The notes beneath the pieces were generated by a model. It was not told the origin of the DNA and made no database searches. It was given only the letters and a program-made list of their open reading frames with translations. From positions 1-29,379 of the IMG/VR virus record IMGVR_UViG_3300032087_001288: a DNA stretch of 29,379 nt; one strand, written 5' to 3'. Origin of the DNA: a virus. This document shows positions 7,105 to 13,008 of this stretch, piece by piece (the stretch's first letter is position 1; the number at the start of each line of letters is the position of its first letter). Made by a program: the position numbers and the translations under genes.

Positions 7105-7142
7105 AGACCCCATACTACCCGACAGATGGGGTCTTATTTTAT
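7105..7142 (+). terminator. Intrinsic terminator after the dUTPase operon
   Basis: AGACCCCAT (7105-7113) pairs with ATGGGGTCT (7126-7134) as a 9-bp GC-rich stem with a 12-base loop, followed by TATTTTATC. It ends the 6137-start transcription unit and abuts the next promoter, whose -35 begins at 7144. Confidence 0.85.
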
Positions 7143-7143
7143 C

Positions 7144-7172
7144 TTGACTGTGGAACAATGTTACACTAGAAT
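7144..7172 (+). promoter_or_regulatory. Strong sigma70-like promoter with palindromic spacer
   Basis: TTGACT (7144-7149), a 17-base spacer and TAGAAT (7167-7172). The spacer GTGGAACAATGTTACAC is an inverted repeat with one mismatch (GTGGAACA, A, TGTTACAC), the clearest copy of the element shared with 513-542 and 6137-6165. It drives the methylase-like gene and the small genes to the terminator at 8563. Confidence 0.8.
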
Positions 7173-7203
7173 CAGATTATTACTTATCAAAGGTGACTAA
7201 TTC

Positions 7204-7908
7204 ATGGCTAGAAAGCAGAAACCCGAAGACCTATCTTCATACGACGCAATCAAGAAAGCGTTCATCAAACGATGTGAAGACCTGTCGCACGTTCGCAGCT
7301 TGCACGATGTGATCAGAGACTTTGCTGAACTGGGTCGTATCACTATCGTCAACCAACTCACACCGTTCTACTCGCAAGAAGCAGAAGATACCTACCTGAA
7401 GACCATCAAGAAGTACAACAGCGATGAGCAGTCACAGCTTGCTCAGATGCTGGCGTTCGTGTCGATGGCTCACCAGATGCAACCTGGTGACTTCCTTGGT
7501 GAAACCCTGATGGAACTCAGCATGGGTCGCAAGGAGTTGGGTCAGTTCTTTTCACCGTACTCAGTGTGCCAGCTCAATGCTCAGATGTGCATCAGTGAGT
7601 CATCGGTGAACGACAAAGGTTACATCACACTCAGTGAACCGGCTGCTGGTGGCGGTGGGATGGTCATCGCTGCACATCATCGTGCAACTGAGTTGAATGT
7701 TGATATGTATGCTCACTGTGTTGAGCTTAGTCACATGACAGCAGATCTATGTTACATCAACCTGAGTGCAGCAGGAGTCGCAGCACACGTGACTCAGGGT
7801 AACACTCTATCAATGAAGATGGGTCGCAGCTTCCCAACACCTGCACTGTGTACTGAACTGTGGCACAATCGACTAAAGTCAAACCAAGAAACACCTTGCT
7901 GGTTATAG
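7204..7908 (+). CDS. N6-adenine DNA methylase-like protein without a visible NPPY motif
   Basis: This 234-residue protein resembles the AdoMet-binding half of N6-adenine methylases (HsdM-like). GQFFSPYSVCQLNAQM (~114-129) matches the GQFxTP block. SEPAAGGGGMVIAA (motif I, ~145-158) is the AdoMet loop, and VELSHMTADLCYINL supplies the acidic ribose-binding residue. The catalytic (N/D)PP(Y/F/W) motif expected after GNTLSM is absent, and the protein ends about 30 residues later. The start follows AAAGGTGACTAATTC. It is first behind the promoter at 7144. It may be a non-catalytic decoy or regulator, or a methylase with a divergent active site. No frameshift that would restore the motif is seen, because the next gene begins 11 bases on. 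Confidence 0.75.
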   Translation: MARKQKPEDLSSYDAIKKAFIKRCEDLSHVRSLHDVIRDFAELGRITIVNQLTPFYSQEAEDTYLKTIKKYNSDEQSQLAQMLAFVSMAHQMQPGDFLGETLMELSMGRKELGQFFSPYSVCQLNAQMCISESSVNDKGYITLSEPAAGGGGMVIAAHHRATELNVDMYAHCVELSHMTADLCYINLSAAGVAAHVTQGNTLSMKMGRSFPTPALCTELWHNRLKSNQETPCWL

Positions 7909-7918
7909 GAGCAGACAC

Positions 7919-8035
7919 ATGGTCACATTATTCAATATTGCATACTCAACGGTTGTACTGGTGATGTTCGGTGCAGCTTTATATCTAACTTGGAACTATA
8001 TGAAAGAAATGGTTAAGGACTACAACAATGACTAA
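7919..8035 (+). CDS. 38-residue single-span membrane peptide
   Basis: The frame opens at ATG 7919 behind TAGGAG and ends TAA at 8033-8035, overlapping the next gene by 8 bases (ATGACTAA). Residues ~6-25 (IAYSTVVLVMFGAALYLTW) form one hydrophobic segment, followed by a charged tail with Lys, Asp and Glu. This fits a small inner-membrane peptide. Holin-like or inhibitory roles are possible, but nothing specific points to them. Confidence 0.65.
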   Translation: MVTLFNIAYSTVVLVMFGAALYLTWNYMKEMVKDYNND

Positions 8036-8270
8036 ACGTAAAAAGGTAACACGAGCTTATAAAGTGGGTCACACCGATGGTCGCAACGGTGAGCACAAGA
8101 ACCCGTACCCTGAAGGGTCACAGTGGGCGTTCGACTATGAACGTGGGTATGACGACGGTAAACCACAGCTAACCTGCTACCAATGTGACAAACCTACTGA
8201 ATGGCTTGCACCTGATAGTCGTTGTGGTGATTGCACTCGTTTAACTGTGGAAGAGGTATCAGGATGCTAA
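8028..8270 (+). CDS. Small protein with C-terminal zinc-ribbon-like CxxC pair
   Basis: 80 residues. The first half is basic then acidic (KVGHTDGRNGEHKNPYPEG, FDYERGYDDG), resembling the W/Y-rich repeats of RMF-like small proteins. The second half has CYQC and, 14 residues later, CGDC, a spacing typical of a structural zinc ribbon. The SD AAGGA lies before the ATG at 8028. Its 3' end overlaps the next small gene by 7 bases. Zinc binding is inferred from the cysteines; partner and function are unknown. Confidence 0.75.
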   Translation: MTKRKKVTRAYKVGHTDGRNGEHKNPYPEGSQWAFDYERGYDDGKPQLTCYQCDKPTEWLAPDSRCGDCTRLTVEEVSGC

Positions 8271-8380
8271 TCAAGTCAGAAAGTCTAGGTAATGCGTGTC
8301 GTGAAGCGTTTGAAGTTCACCAGGTTGCTTCAGTGAAGCGTTGTATCTGTATCAAGGGAGTGTGGCACTTATGGATCTGA
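8264..8380 (+). CDS. Possible 38-residue peptide between the zinc-ribbon and lipoprotein genes
   Basis: ATG at 8264 lies behind GAGGTATCAGG and its frame ends TGA at 8378-8380, overlapping the previous gene by 7 bases and the lipoprotein start by 10. The product (MLIKSESLGNACREAFEVHQ, then VASVKRC and a Trp-containing end) has three cysteines and no recognisable domain. The overlap-by-overlap packing with its neighbours is the main reason to believe it. Confidence 0.5.
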   Translation: MLIKSESLGNACREAFEVHQVASVKRCICIKGVWHLWI

Positions 8381-8541
8381 AGAAACTAATACCTGTGGTC
8401 ATGCTGGTCAGTGGATGCAGTACAGCAAACTTCAACATCAACTGTGTTGAGCCGATGAAGTGTAACGTCAATGTACCTGAATCAGCCACGGTGCACATCA
8501 CAAACGATAGCATCGACATCAAGTACAACGACGCAGAGTAA
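8371..8541 (+). CDS. Small phage lipoprotein
   Basis: This 56-residue protein begins MDLKKLIPVVMLVSGCSTAN, a short signal peptide with a perfect lipobox (LVSG-C) for signal peptidase II, so the mature protein would be a ~41-residue outer-membrane or periplasmic lipoprotein with acylated Cys16. The ATG at 8371 is chosen over a TTG ten codons upstream because GGGAG precedes it and the signal peptide then starts properly. The mature part has one further Cys pair (INCVEPMKCNV) and few prolines. Small lipoproteins of this size include outer-membrane spanin subunits and superinfection-exclusion proteins, but no inner-membrane spanin lies beside it. It is last in its operon, 21 bases before a strong terminator. 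Confidence 0.75.
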   Translation: MDLKKLIPVVMLVSGCSTANFNINCVEPMKCNVNVPESATVHITNDSIDIKYNDAE

Positions 8542-8562
8542 CACAGCATCATGTCGATTACA

Positions 8563-8590
8563 GACCGCCTTCGGGCGGTTTCTTTGTTTC
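8563..8590 (+). terminator. Strong intrinsic terminator with UUCG tetraloop
   Basis: ACCGCC (8564-8569), TTCG loop, GGCGGT (8574-8579), then TTCTTTGTTTC. This is a classic stable tetraloop hairpin with a T-rich tail, closing the 7144-start operon. A weaker hairpin lies at 8602-8622 (GCGcCACAG, GAA, CTGTGaCGC) between it and the converging minus-strand gene. Confidence 0.9.
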
Positions 8591-8634
8591 TATGGGAAGG
8601 TGCGCCACAGGAACTGTGACGCTGGTGGTGAGGT

Positions 8635-9075
8635 TTAGAAGAAGGAAGGTGTGTCTTCTGTTGGTACCACGTCCTTGAACCAGCGACGACCTTGACTACC
8701 GCCTTCCAGATAAACAACTCTGATCTTGTATCCGTTGGCTCTCATTGCTGCTGATATGGCTTGTGGACCTAGATGAACAGCAGGTTTACCAACCATGTTC
8801 TTGACCTCTTTAGTGCTCAAACCATTTAAGTCTTTATCTGAGATCCAGTGTCTCACAGTCATGTAGCCTGGTGTACTGTCGTATGCTTTTCGGTCCAGTA
8901 AAAGTCTCACCAGGTAATCTTTGTCCAACAACGCACGTAACACGTTGTACTGCTTACTGGTTAGTGCATGGTAGCTCTCAATACCCAAATCATACTTGTT
9001 ATTGTACTGCTCTACATAGGTTAGTAGGTCTGCTGCTGTCATATTTAAGTCTTTAGCTAAGATGTCGATGTTCAT
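8635..9075 (-). CDS. Hypothetical protein, lone minus-strand gene, possible DNA-binding
   Basis: 146 residues, basic and mixed helical. The N-terminus (MNIDILAKDLNMTAADLLTY) has the look of a short helix-turn-helix or translation-factor IF2-N-like motif, where a protein picks a rule by 'LAKDLNMTAADLL'. The C-terminal half (VRHWISDKDLNGLSTKEVKN, later ISAAMRANGYKIRVVYLEGG, GRRWF) resembles the winged or HTH tails of phage regulators, but no family is certain. A good SD (GAGGTTACT) precedes the ATG, and a promoter lies at 9108-9136. It points against all nearby genes and faces the noncoding region 9076-9626, a position typical of a regulator. Function inferred only from shape and place. Confidence 0.7.
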   Translation of the reverse strand: MNIDILAKDLNMTAADLLTYVEQYNNKYDLGIESYHALTSKQYNVLRALLDKDYLVRLLLDRKAYDSTPGYMTVRHWISDKDLNGLSTKEVKNMVGKPAVHLGPQAISAAMRANGYKIRVVYLEGGSQGRRWFKDVVPTEDTPSFF

Positions 9076-9107
9076 AGTAACCTCGTTGGTTTGTCGTGTT
9101 CACTACA

Positions 9108-9136
9108 ATTATATGTGATACTTCACTACACTTCAA
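9108..9136 (-). promoter_or_regulatory. Sigma70-like promoter for the lone minus-strand gene
   Basis: On the minus strand: TTGAAG (9131-9136), a 17-base spacer and a perfect TATAAT (9108-9113), 32 bases from the ATG. The plus-strand 9-mer TTCACTACA occurs at 9099-9107 and 9122-9130, just downstream of the -10 and inside the spacer, so a regulator could bind both. Confidence 0.75.
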
Positions 9137-9150
9137 CGTCAATACTATGT

Positions 9151-9233
9151 TTCATTACGGACAACACGGTGATATATGATACATGGTTACGGTTGTGTCT
9201 CGATTCCATGACACATTCACTTCATTACGGACA
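9151..9233. repeat. Direct repeat TTCATTACGGACA, two copies 70 bases apart
   Basis: Identical 13-mers at 9151-9163 and 9221-9233. The core TTACGG recurs at 9187-9192 between them and at 9557-9562. This resembles widely spaced iterons or regulator sites. Confidence 0.8.
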
Positions 9234-9244
9234 CAGATAAGCTG

Positions 9245-9273
9245 TTGATTTGAAAGAGAAAAACCGATATGAC
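9245..9273 (+). promoter_or_regulatory. Possible weak rightward promoter
   Basis: TTGATT (9245-9250), a 17-base spacer and TATGAC (9268-9273). The operator-like half TGTTACAC (9276-9283) falls at the expected start site. Four of six -10 bases match; judged by eye only. Confidence 0.3.
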
Positions 9274-9378
9274 ACTGTTACACTTACACTTGATGCGACA
9301 CCACCTAACTACTTGATTTTACTGTATTTGTTCTTATTTCTTTGATTAAATGACACGTTTTAGGGTTAAAATAGGATA

Positions 9379-9407
9379 TTGAGAAGTTGTGTTTGCAGCT
9401 ATATGTT
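9379..9407 (+). promoter_or_regulatory. Possible rightward promoter before the packaging genes
   Basis: TTGAGA (9379-9384), a 17-base spacer and TATGTT (9402-9407), followed by an SD-like AAAGGAAGGT (9411-9420) with no long frame after it. It could start late transcription through the terminase genes. Weak consensus. Confidence 0.35.
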
Positions 9408-9447
9408 CACAAAGGAAGGTAATGGACCGGTGAAAAACGTGTCATCG

Positions 9448-9529
9448 GTCGAATGCGTCATGGAATCGGTGATAAACGTAGGTACATCAACGACTTAGCT
9501 TGTCTGTCACGTAGCGTCGGATGCGTCAT
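9448..9529. repeat. Diverged 14-mer direct repeat GTCGRATGCGTCAT
   Basis: Copies at 9448-9461 and 9516-9529 differ at one base, 68 bases apart. GTCATC also appears at 9441, 9525 and 9536. They lie between the candidate promoter and the small-terminase gene. Confidence 0.7.
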
Positions 9530-9626
9530 CAACCTGTCATCTTATAAATCAATGACTTACGGTAAACAGTTCCACAATGAGCGATCACGGTGTATGATTA
9601 CTGAATGAACTATAAGGAAGATTCAC

Positions 9627-10079
9627 ATGATAAAGGTCAGACTACTAGATGAGTTGAATCTACCACCGAAGAAGGCGTGCTTCGTGGTGGAGTACATCAA
9701 AGATTTCGCACCACGTCGTGCAGCAGAAGCATCAGGTTATTCTGCTGACTATGGTTACCGGTTACTTGAAGAACCTGAAGTGAGCAACGCTATTGAGTAC
9801 ATCATTCAGCAGCGACTCGAAGTGAACATGATTGATGCTGACTGGTTGCTCAATGAGATGGTGGACAACCACATGATTGCACGTCAGCAGGGTAACATCA
9901 CAGCCAGCAACACAGCACTCAATATGGTGGGTAAGCACAAGCGTGTCGATGCCTTTGCTGCTGACAAGATTAAGGTCAGTACAGATGCTGATGTGGTGGA
10001 CCGCCTGGTTGCTGCACGTCGTCGTGTTTCTGAAGCTAACAAGCCACCACAGGAAGATGATGACGTTTCATTCCTGTAA
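9627..10079 (+). CDS. terS: Terminase small subunit
   Basis: This 150-residue protein recognises phage DNA for packaging and hands it to the large terminase. The N-terminal third has the family pattern: LNLPPKKACFVVEYIKDFAPRRAAEASGYS, an HTH-like DNA-binding part, followed by YGYRLLEEPEVSNAIEYII. The middle is helical, as in the oligomerisation core, and the acidic C-terminus (PPQEDDDVSFL) fits the tail that contacts large terminase. Its SD is AAGGA. It is the first plus-strand gene after the control region, and large terminase follows 113 bases later. Confidence 0.88.
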   Translation: MIKVRLLDELNLPPKKACFVVEYIKDFAPRRAAEASGYSADYGYRLLEEPEVSNAIEYIIQQRLEVNMIDADWLLNEMVDNHMIARQQGNITASNTALNMVGKHKRVDAFAADKIKVSTDADVVDRLVAARRRVSEANKPPQEDDDVSFL

Positions 10080-10093
10080 TGCTAATCTAATAA

Positions 10094-10176
10094 TGCTCAC
10101 CACTGGTTAAAGCAGTCACCAGTAGTCCGTCACCCTATTGGCAATCTTACCAGTGGTGAGCAATCCAACTGGTGAC
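10094..10176 (+). promoter_or_regulatory. Interleaved inverted repeats between terS and terL (possible RNA pseudoknot)
   Basis: Stem 1: TGCTCACCACTGGT (10094-10107) with ACCAGTGGTGAGCA (10149-10162), 14 perfect pairs. Stem 2: GTCACCAGT (10115-10123, in the loop of stem 1) with ACTGGTGAC (10168-10176), 9 perfect pairs. Order A, B, A', B' is the topology of an H-type pseudoknot. It ends 16 bases before the terL ATG, just ahead of its RBS (AAGGTGAC, 10183-10190). It could regulate terL translation or be a DNA packaging site. Confidence 0.7.
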
Positions 10177-10192
10177 AACGACAAGGTGACGC

Positions 10193-11710
10193 ATGTCTGA
10201 TATTGATATTTCATTAGCTGAAGAGATCAGCCAATTCTATGACGACCCGTTGGGCTTCGTCCGTTTCGCATATCCCTGGGGTGAACCTGGGTCATCCCTC
10301 AACGGCTTCGACGGTCCTGATGAATGGCAGGTTGACGTACTCACTGCTATCGGTGAAGCAGTCAAAGAACGTGGGTTTGATGGTATCAACGCTGTTGACC
10401 CGATCCAGGTTGCAGTGTCGTCCGGTCACGGTATCGGTAAATCAGCACTGTCTTCGTGGCTCATCAACTGGGTCATGTCCACCAGACCACATTCAAAAGG
10501 CGTTGTGACAGCCAACACCGGTGATCAGCTTAAAACCAAAACCATGTCAGAACTGGCAAAGTGGACATCACTGTGCATCACTGGTCACTGGTTCGACGTA
10601 TCCACTATGGCAATCGTTCATCGTGCCTACCCTAAGACCTGGCGTGTCGATGCTCAGACATGTCGTGAAGAGAACTCTGAAGCATTCGCAGGTCTGCACG
10701 CAGCATCATCAACACCGTGGTACTTATTCGATGAAGCATCAGCCATCCCTGAAAAGATATGGGAGGTTGCGAAAGGCGGTCTGACTGATGGTGAACCGAT
10801 GCACATCTGCTTCGGTAACCCGACCCGTAACAACGGTTCATTCTACGAGTGTTTCAGGAAGAACAGTCACCGGTGGATCACAAGACAGATTGACAGTCGT
10901 AAAGCTAAGATGACGAACAAGCGACTCATTCAGACCTGGATAGATGACTTCGGTGAAGACAGCGACTTTGTGCGTGTTCGTGTTCGTGGCATGTTCCCGA
11001 AAGGTGGTGACATGCAGTTCATACCATCAGATGTTGTCTATGATGCAATGCGTCGTGGTTCTGGCATGTACCTCGGTGATGACCCGTTGATCTGTGGTAT
11101 AGACATGGCACGTGGTGGTGACGATAACTGTATGATTCAGTTTCGACGTGGTAAAGATGCCAAGTCTGAGAAGGTTTACAAGATACCAGGTGAGAAGTCA
11201 CGTGACTCAATGAAGGTTGTGTCACTGCTGACAATGATACTTGATAGACACAAACCTGACGTTGCGTTCATGGATAAGGGTTCAATGGGTGGACCTGTAG
11301 CAGATAGGCTGCGTCAACTGGGTTACCATGTCATTGATGTTGGTTTCGGTGACAATGCTGCTGACGTGAAGCACTACAAAATGCGTACTGCTGAGATGGG
11401 TGCACGTTGTCGTCAGTGGCTGCTCGATGGTGGTGCTATTCCTAATGACACACAGCTTGAGCTTGAACTGACTGCACGTGAGTTCGGACACAATGACAAA
11501 GACCAACTGGTGTTAGAACGTAAGAAGGACATGAAGAAGCGCATCGGTGTATCACCTGACTGGGCTGATGCGTTGTATCTGACGTTTGCTGAACCTGTTC
11601 CTAAGCGTGAAGTACCACGTGGACATCTTGACCACAACCCGTACACACGTAACAATGACCGACGTGACTACAACCCGTTAGATAACATGGACTCAGATGA
11701 ATACCTGTAG
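10193..11710 (+). CDS. terL: Terminase large subunit (packaging ATPase and nuclease)
   Basis: This 505-residue motor pumps DNA into the prohead and cuts it. The ATPase half shows Walker A SGHGIGKS (77-84), Walker B WYLFDE (176-181, D180/E181) and the coupling motif GNPTRNNGSF (~208-217). The RNase H-like nuclease half has D304 (GIDMARGGDD), D361 (FMDKGS) and D459 (PDWADALYL), the three usual metal-binding acids. Length is normal. The SD is AAGGTGAC. It lies between terS and the head genes, as in most tailed phages. The conserved residues are all present, so it should be active. Confidence 0.96.
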   Translation: MSDIDISLAEEISQFYDDPLGFVRFAYPWGEPGSSLNGFDGPDEWQVDVLTAIGEAVKERGFDGINAVDPIQVAVSSGHGIGKSALSSWLINWVMSTRPHSKGVVTANTGDQLKTKTMSELAKWTSLCITGHWFDVSTMAIVHRAYPKTWRVDAQTCREENSEAFAGLHAASSTPWYLFDEASAIPEKIWEVAKGGLTDGEPMHICFGNPTRNNGSFYECFRKNSHRWITRQIDSRKAKMTNKRLIQTWIDDFGEDSDFVRVRVRGMFPKGGDMQFIPSDVVYDAMRRGSGMYLGDDPLICGIDMARGGDDNCMIQFRRGKDAKSEKVYKIPGEKSRDSMKVVSLLTMILDRHKPDVAFMDKGSMGGPVADRLRQLGYHVIDVGFGDNAADVKHYKMRTAEMGARCRQWLLDGGAIPNDTQLELELTAREFGHNDKDQLVLERKKDMKKRIGVSPDWADALYLTFAEPVPKREVPRGHLDHNPYTRNNDRRDYNPLDNMDSDEYL

Positions 11711-11754
11711 TATGCTAATAACTGAATAATTTCAAATGTCAAGAGGATTTAGTT

Positions 11755-11967
11755 ATGTGTGGAGGCTCACCAAGTGCACCAACCCCACCACCTGCTGTAC
11801 CTGAAGCACCGACTGCACCTGATACGTCAGCAAGCGGTGAAGGTCAAGCAGACCGTGATAAGCGTCGTCGTGCAGCAGCGTCTGGTCAAGGTGGTACTAT
11901 TCTGACTAGCTCACGTGGTGTGACGGACAGTGGCGCAACTGCAACTAAAACGTTGCTAGGACAGTAA
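11755..11967 (+). CDS. Small Pro/Gly-rich conserved phage protein
   Basis: 70 residues starting MCGGSPSAPTPPPAVPEAP, with a Pro-rich N-terminus, an Arg-rich centre (RDKRRRAAAS) and a C-terminus GGTILTSSRGV ... KTLLGQ. Small proteins with this GGTILTS...KTLLG end recur just upstream of podovirus portal genes, so a minor head component is likely; its precise role is unknown. Its SD is AAGAGGA. It is separated from terL by 44 bases and sits two bases before the next gene. Confidence 0.65.
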   Translation: MCGGSPSAPTPPPAVPEAPTAPDTSASGEGQADRDKRRRAAASGQGGTILTSSRGVTDSGATATKTLLGQ

Positions 11968-11969
11968 CC

Positions 11970-13004
11970 ATGTCAACGACTCGTGTGAATCTCGATGTCA
12001 CTCAGTATGTCAGAGTAACGTCTGATCCACTGCAACCGTCATCACTGTTACTACAGTCACATCGTGACACGGTTCGTATTGCATTCAGTGACGTGAAACC
12101 TGCACGAGACAATACTGTGTTCCATGAACTCGGTGATGACGATGAACCATTGAATATACCACTGACTGAAGTCGCAGTGTGGGCGTTGGCTACCACTGAC
12201 CGATGTGCATTGACTGCTACACAGGGTCGTGTACCGGTGGAAGTCAGTAACCGTGGTTCAATGGGTCAGTCTGTCTTTGTCAATGACCAGACCACACCAG
12301 CACTTGACGTGTTGTTCTTGGAACGATTGAACCAGACCACTATTGCTGCTGATACCGTGATTGACACATACACTTTCACAGCGTCACCTGGTCATGGAAT
12401 TATCGTGGGTAATACGATTGAGATTGCAAACACAACATCATTCATTCAGGCGAATGTGTTAGCAGTGAACGGTGATGTGATAACCATTGACAGTTTAATC
12501 AACCATGTATATACAGCAGGTTCAGTGTTGGTTATATCTAATTCTGACATGCTGGTTGACGGCTCAGTTACACCACGTATATTCTCTGTTTCACCTGGTC
12601 CTGATCAGAAGGGTGATATTGTTCGCATTATCATCGCTATACAGTCAACTAGTTCTATGGACTTCAGTAAGTTTGGTTCATTGCCACCGTTGACACGTGG
12701 TTGCTTGTTACGAGTGAAGAAACCAACCGGTGATTTTGTTAATCTGTTCAACTGGAAGACTAACGGTGGTTTCATCATTAGGTCATTTGACCACAATTTC
12801 CAAGAGAAGGTTGGTGGAGGTTTACATTCGTTCACATCAAGGTCAACATACGGTGGTCAGTCTAAACGTGGTGTTGTTATTCGACTTGACGGTGGTGAAG
12901 GGGTTGTACCTAACGAAGAGTTACAGATAGTGATTCAGGATGACCTTTCAACAGGTTTAGCTGAGTTCTTAGCATTGGCACAAGGTCACGAGTTGCAGGA
13001 GTAA
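11970..13004 (+). CDS. Virion structural protein, likely head fibre or adhesin-like
   Basis: 344 residues, beta-rich, with no membrane segment. Residues ~1-85 (YVRVTSDPLQPSSLLLQSHR, then VAVWALATTDRCALTATQG) resemble small beta-sandwich attachment domains of phage fibres. The middle (GHGIIVGNTIEI ... VITIDSLINHVYTAG) is another beta domain. The C-terminal part (RGCLLRVKKPTGDFVNLFNW ... GGQSKRGVVIRLDGGEG ... IQDDL) matches a protein type found next to portal genes in several podoviruses. It is tightly packed, five bases before the portal start. Assignment rests on context and general fold. Confidence 0.6.
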   Translation: MSTTRVNLDVTQYVRVTSDPLQPSSLLLQSHRDTVRIAFSDVKPARDNTVFHELGDDDEPLNIPLTEVAVWALATTDRCALTATQGRVPVEVSNRGSMGQSVFVNDQTTPALDVLFLERLNQTTIAADTVIDTYTFTASPGHGIIVGNTIEIANTTSFIQANVLAVNGDVITIDSLINHVYTAGSVLVISNSDMLVDGSVTPRIFSVSPGPDQKGDIVRIIIAIQSTSSMDFSKFGSLPPLTRGCLLRVKKPTGDFVNLFNWKTNGGFIIRSFDHNFQEKVGGGLHSFTSRSTYGGQSKRGVVIRLDGGEGVVPNEELQIVIQDDLSTGLAEFLALAQGHELQE

Positions 13005-13008
13005 CAGA

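Larger units (their letters stand above)
9076..9626. other. 551-base noncoding control region (candidate origin or regulatory hub)
   Basis: No convincing gene lies between the divergent genes at 9075 and 9627. TTACGG occurs four times (9155, 9187, 9225, 9557), twice within a perfect 13-mer. TTCACTACA is repeated at 9099 and 9122. A diverged 14-mer repeat lies at 9448 and 9516. A 12-bp inverted repeat ATGACACGTTTT (9350-9361) / AAAACGTGTCAT (9434-9445) flanks 72 bases. An A/T-rich stretch lies at 9311-9385. Promoter-like sites face both ways, and operator-like halves are TGTTACAC (9276-9283) and AGTTCCAC (9569-9576). Repeats plus A/T-rich DNA suggest an origin, but no clear DnaA box is seen. 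Confidence 0.5.

Noticed and set aside
8602-8622. Hairpin as terminator of the minus-strand gene
   Set aside because: One mismatch in the stem and no T-tract in the minus direction; too weak to call.
9430-9498. 22-codon GTG frame with an AAGGAAGGT upstream
   Set aside because: Too short and poorly spaced; no conserved feature visible.
9453-9608. 51-codon plus-strand frame before terS
   Set aside because: ATG lacks an SD, the frame overlaps the repeat pair and the protein shows no family pattern; more likely noncoding. Homologues in other phages would change this.
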